Source: Bathynomus jamesi (lineage: Eukaryota; Arthropoda; Malacostraca; Isopoda; Cirolanidae). From it: a DNA stretch of 64,000 bases. The number at the start of each line of letters is the position of its first letter. The first letter of the stretch is position 1. Shown here in pieces: positions 63,013-64,000 of this stretch. The position numbers and the translations under genes are program-made. Below the pieces are notes generated by a model. It searched no databases. It was not told the DNA's origin and was given only the letters and a program-made list of their open reading frames with translations. Location of the stretch: NCBI GenBank assembly GCA_023014485.1, contig JAJOZX010002584.1:205001-269000 (forward strand), in the 5' to 3' direction.

Positions 63013-63040
63013 CGTTTTTCTTTTTCCTTGTGGGTTTGCA

Positions 63041-63042
63041 GC

Positions 63043-63077
<35 letters not shown>

Positions 63078-63110
63078 ATATAATATATATATTATATATT
63101 AATATATACA
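63041..63110. repeat. (TA)n microsatellite
   Basis: TA runs between the PLE tail and the last mariner. Confidence 0.95.
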
Positions 63111-64000
63111 CAGGGTGTTTCAGGAGGAAAGGTCAATACTTCGGGAGGTGATAGTATCGGTCATTGTGAGAAAAAAAGTTCATATGAACATGTGTCTAAT
63201 TCTGAATGGTTACGGAGATAGAGCTGTTTGAAACTACAAATACAAAAGCATTGTTAATGGTAATCAAGAATGATGAACCAATTACTGTTTCTAACATTTA
63301 ATGTTTAAAAATTGGCATTTTGAATGGTATCAGATGCAGAAATGACAAATTTGTTACAGTTTACAATACGTTTTCGAAAATCCCACGGTCAACCTCAATG
63401 CACTTTGCAATTCGTGTGCGAAGATCGCGTGTTGTTCGTCTGAGTTGATCTTGAAGTTCCTTTATGCAGGCAGCAGTATCCAAAATGCGCGCGAGCAATT
63501 CGATTCGTCTCGTGCATCCACCTTTCTTTTGTAAACTTGACTTTTCATCCACCCTCACAAACAATAATCTAACGGAGAGAGGTCTGGAGACCTTGATGGC
63601 CGTTGAATGGGACCACCGCGGCCGATCCATCGACCAGAGAAAGTTTGATTTAGGTATTGCATCAGTAGACTGGTAGAATGTGGAGGAGCTCCGTCATGCT
63701 GAAAGTACATACCAGCGCGTGTAGCCAAAGTAACATCCTCCAATAGTCCTGGCAATTCATTTTGCAGAAATTCTAGGTAACTTTGTCCTGTAAGACGATT
63801 CTCTAAAGTAACAGGACCAATCAGCTGATCATCGATGATACCGCACCACACATTGGCAGAGAAGCGATGTGGAAAATTTGTTTCCACAGTGGCATTTGGA
63901 TTTTCGTCTGACTACCGATGAGAGTTACGAGTGTTGTTGATACCGCCACGGGTGAAAGTAGCTTCATCGTTGAACAGTATTAATCGAAGCAATCGGCGAT
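63111..64000 (-). mobile_element. DD41D mariner-group element, cut by the window end
   Basis: The left TIR begins CAGGGTGTTTCAGGAGGAAA after TA. The transposase is read on the minus strand from beyond 64000. Family differs from those at 22150 and 42810. Confidence 0.85.
63361..64000 (-). pseudogene. DD41D transposase, catalytic and C-terminal part
   Basis: FSANVWCGIIDDQLIGPVTL, YFQHDGAPPHSTSLLMQYL (second Asp), then WIGRGGPIQRPSRSPDLS and PLDYCL (third Asp, 41 residues later); a frameshift near 63555 leads to RTTRDLRTRIAKCIEVDRG and ENVL at 63361. A stop or shift near 63910 precedes the fragment. The N-terminus is outside the window. Confidence 0.85.

Larger units (their letters stand above)
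61911..63040 (+). mobile_element. PLE, RT to 3' end, 5' truncated (plus copy)
   Basis: Starts inside the RT and runs to the tail ending at GGGTTTGCAGCA, then (TA)n. In opposite orientation to the copy at 58740-59237, with copy E between. The two may be arms of one inverted PLE that copy E split. Confidence 0.85.

Overview
This is AT-rich eukaryotic DNA, most likely from an arthropod (a decapod crustacean or chelicerate would fit; this is an inference). Evidence: dense (TA)n, (GA)n, (TG)n and (AAT)n microsatellites, a tRNA-derived SINE, spliceosomal intron signals, many DD34D/DD34E/DD41D Tc1-mariner elements, a Gypsy LTR retrotransposon, Penelope-like elements (PLEs) with GIY-YIG endonucleases, and LINEs. 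I recognise no conserved single-copy host gene. The window is a nested graveyard of mobile DNA with a few intact or recent elements.

Layout. 1-1552: 3' part of a hAT-like DNA transposon (copy A). 1576-2018: SINEs and GC-rich repeats. 2020-3930: LINE relic (-). 4024-11024: non-coding retrotransposon with long LTRs (LARD-like, - strand). 11024-11165: tail of a 5S rRNA-like module. 12150-16025: 0.9-kb tandem duplication whose second copy carries an intact Tc1 element and a mariner relic. 16-20 kb: minisatellites, old TE scraps and a GCGGTACY palindrome. 20050-22105: second LINE copy, split by a hAT MITE and ending in a 5S rRNA-like module. 22150-23731: a DD41D deletion derivative and a head-to-head mariner. 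24252-30271: long LTR split by hAT-like copy B, which has 0.32-kb TIRs. 30911-35937: nearly intact Gypsy element. 36216-36969: second DD41D derivative. 37206-38253: fourth long LTR. 38283-39262: two large palindromes, one with paired hammerhead-like motifs. 39687-41057: DD34D mariner. 41361-42545: ITm scraps and SINEs. 42590-49745: a PLE with inverted arms, carrying a DD41D mariner, a 212-bp MULE-like MITE and a LINE fragment. 50035-50285: foldback MITE. 50300-54501: uncharacterised multicopy gene interrupted by hAT-like copy C. 54502-55826: copy D. 55828-56349: mariner end. 56469-57742: compact cluster of unrecognised small ORFs, possibly a DNA-virus or Polinton-like relic. 57940-58684: rearranged mariner. 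58740-63040: PLE pieces in opposite orientation around hAT-like copy E. 63111-64000: DD41D mariner cut by the window edge.

The most interesting signal is the multicopy hAT-like family (copies A-E). All five encode parts of one protein design: a Cys-rich or charged N-terminal region, a DR-x3-S-x-R block, an RNase H-like core with FD-T-T-x-x-N and a (C)-x-H-x-x-E box, a (H/S)-x-RW box and a C-terminal A-x-ER box. Four sequenced ends read TAGGGTG or a one-base variant. Copies interrupt several other elements, and at least three show a splice acceptor just before the first ATG. Second is the set of hammerhead-ribozyme-like folds in PLE tails. Third is the LINE/5S-like module pair.
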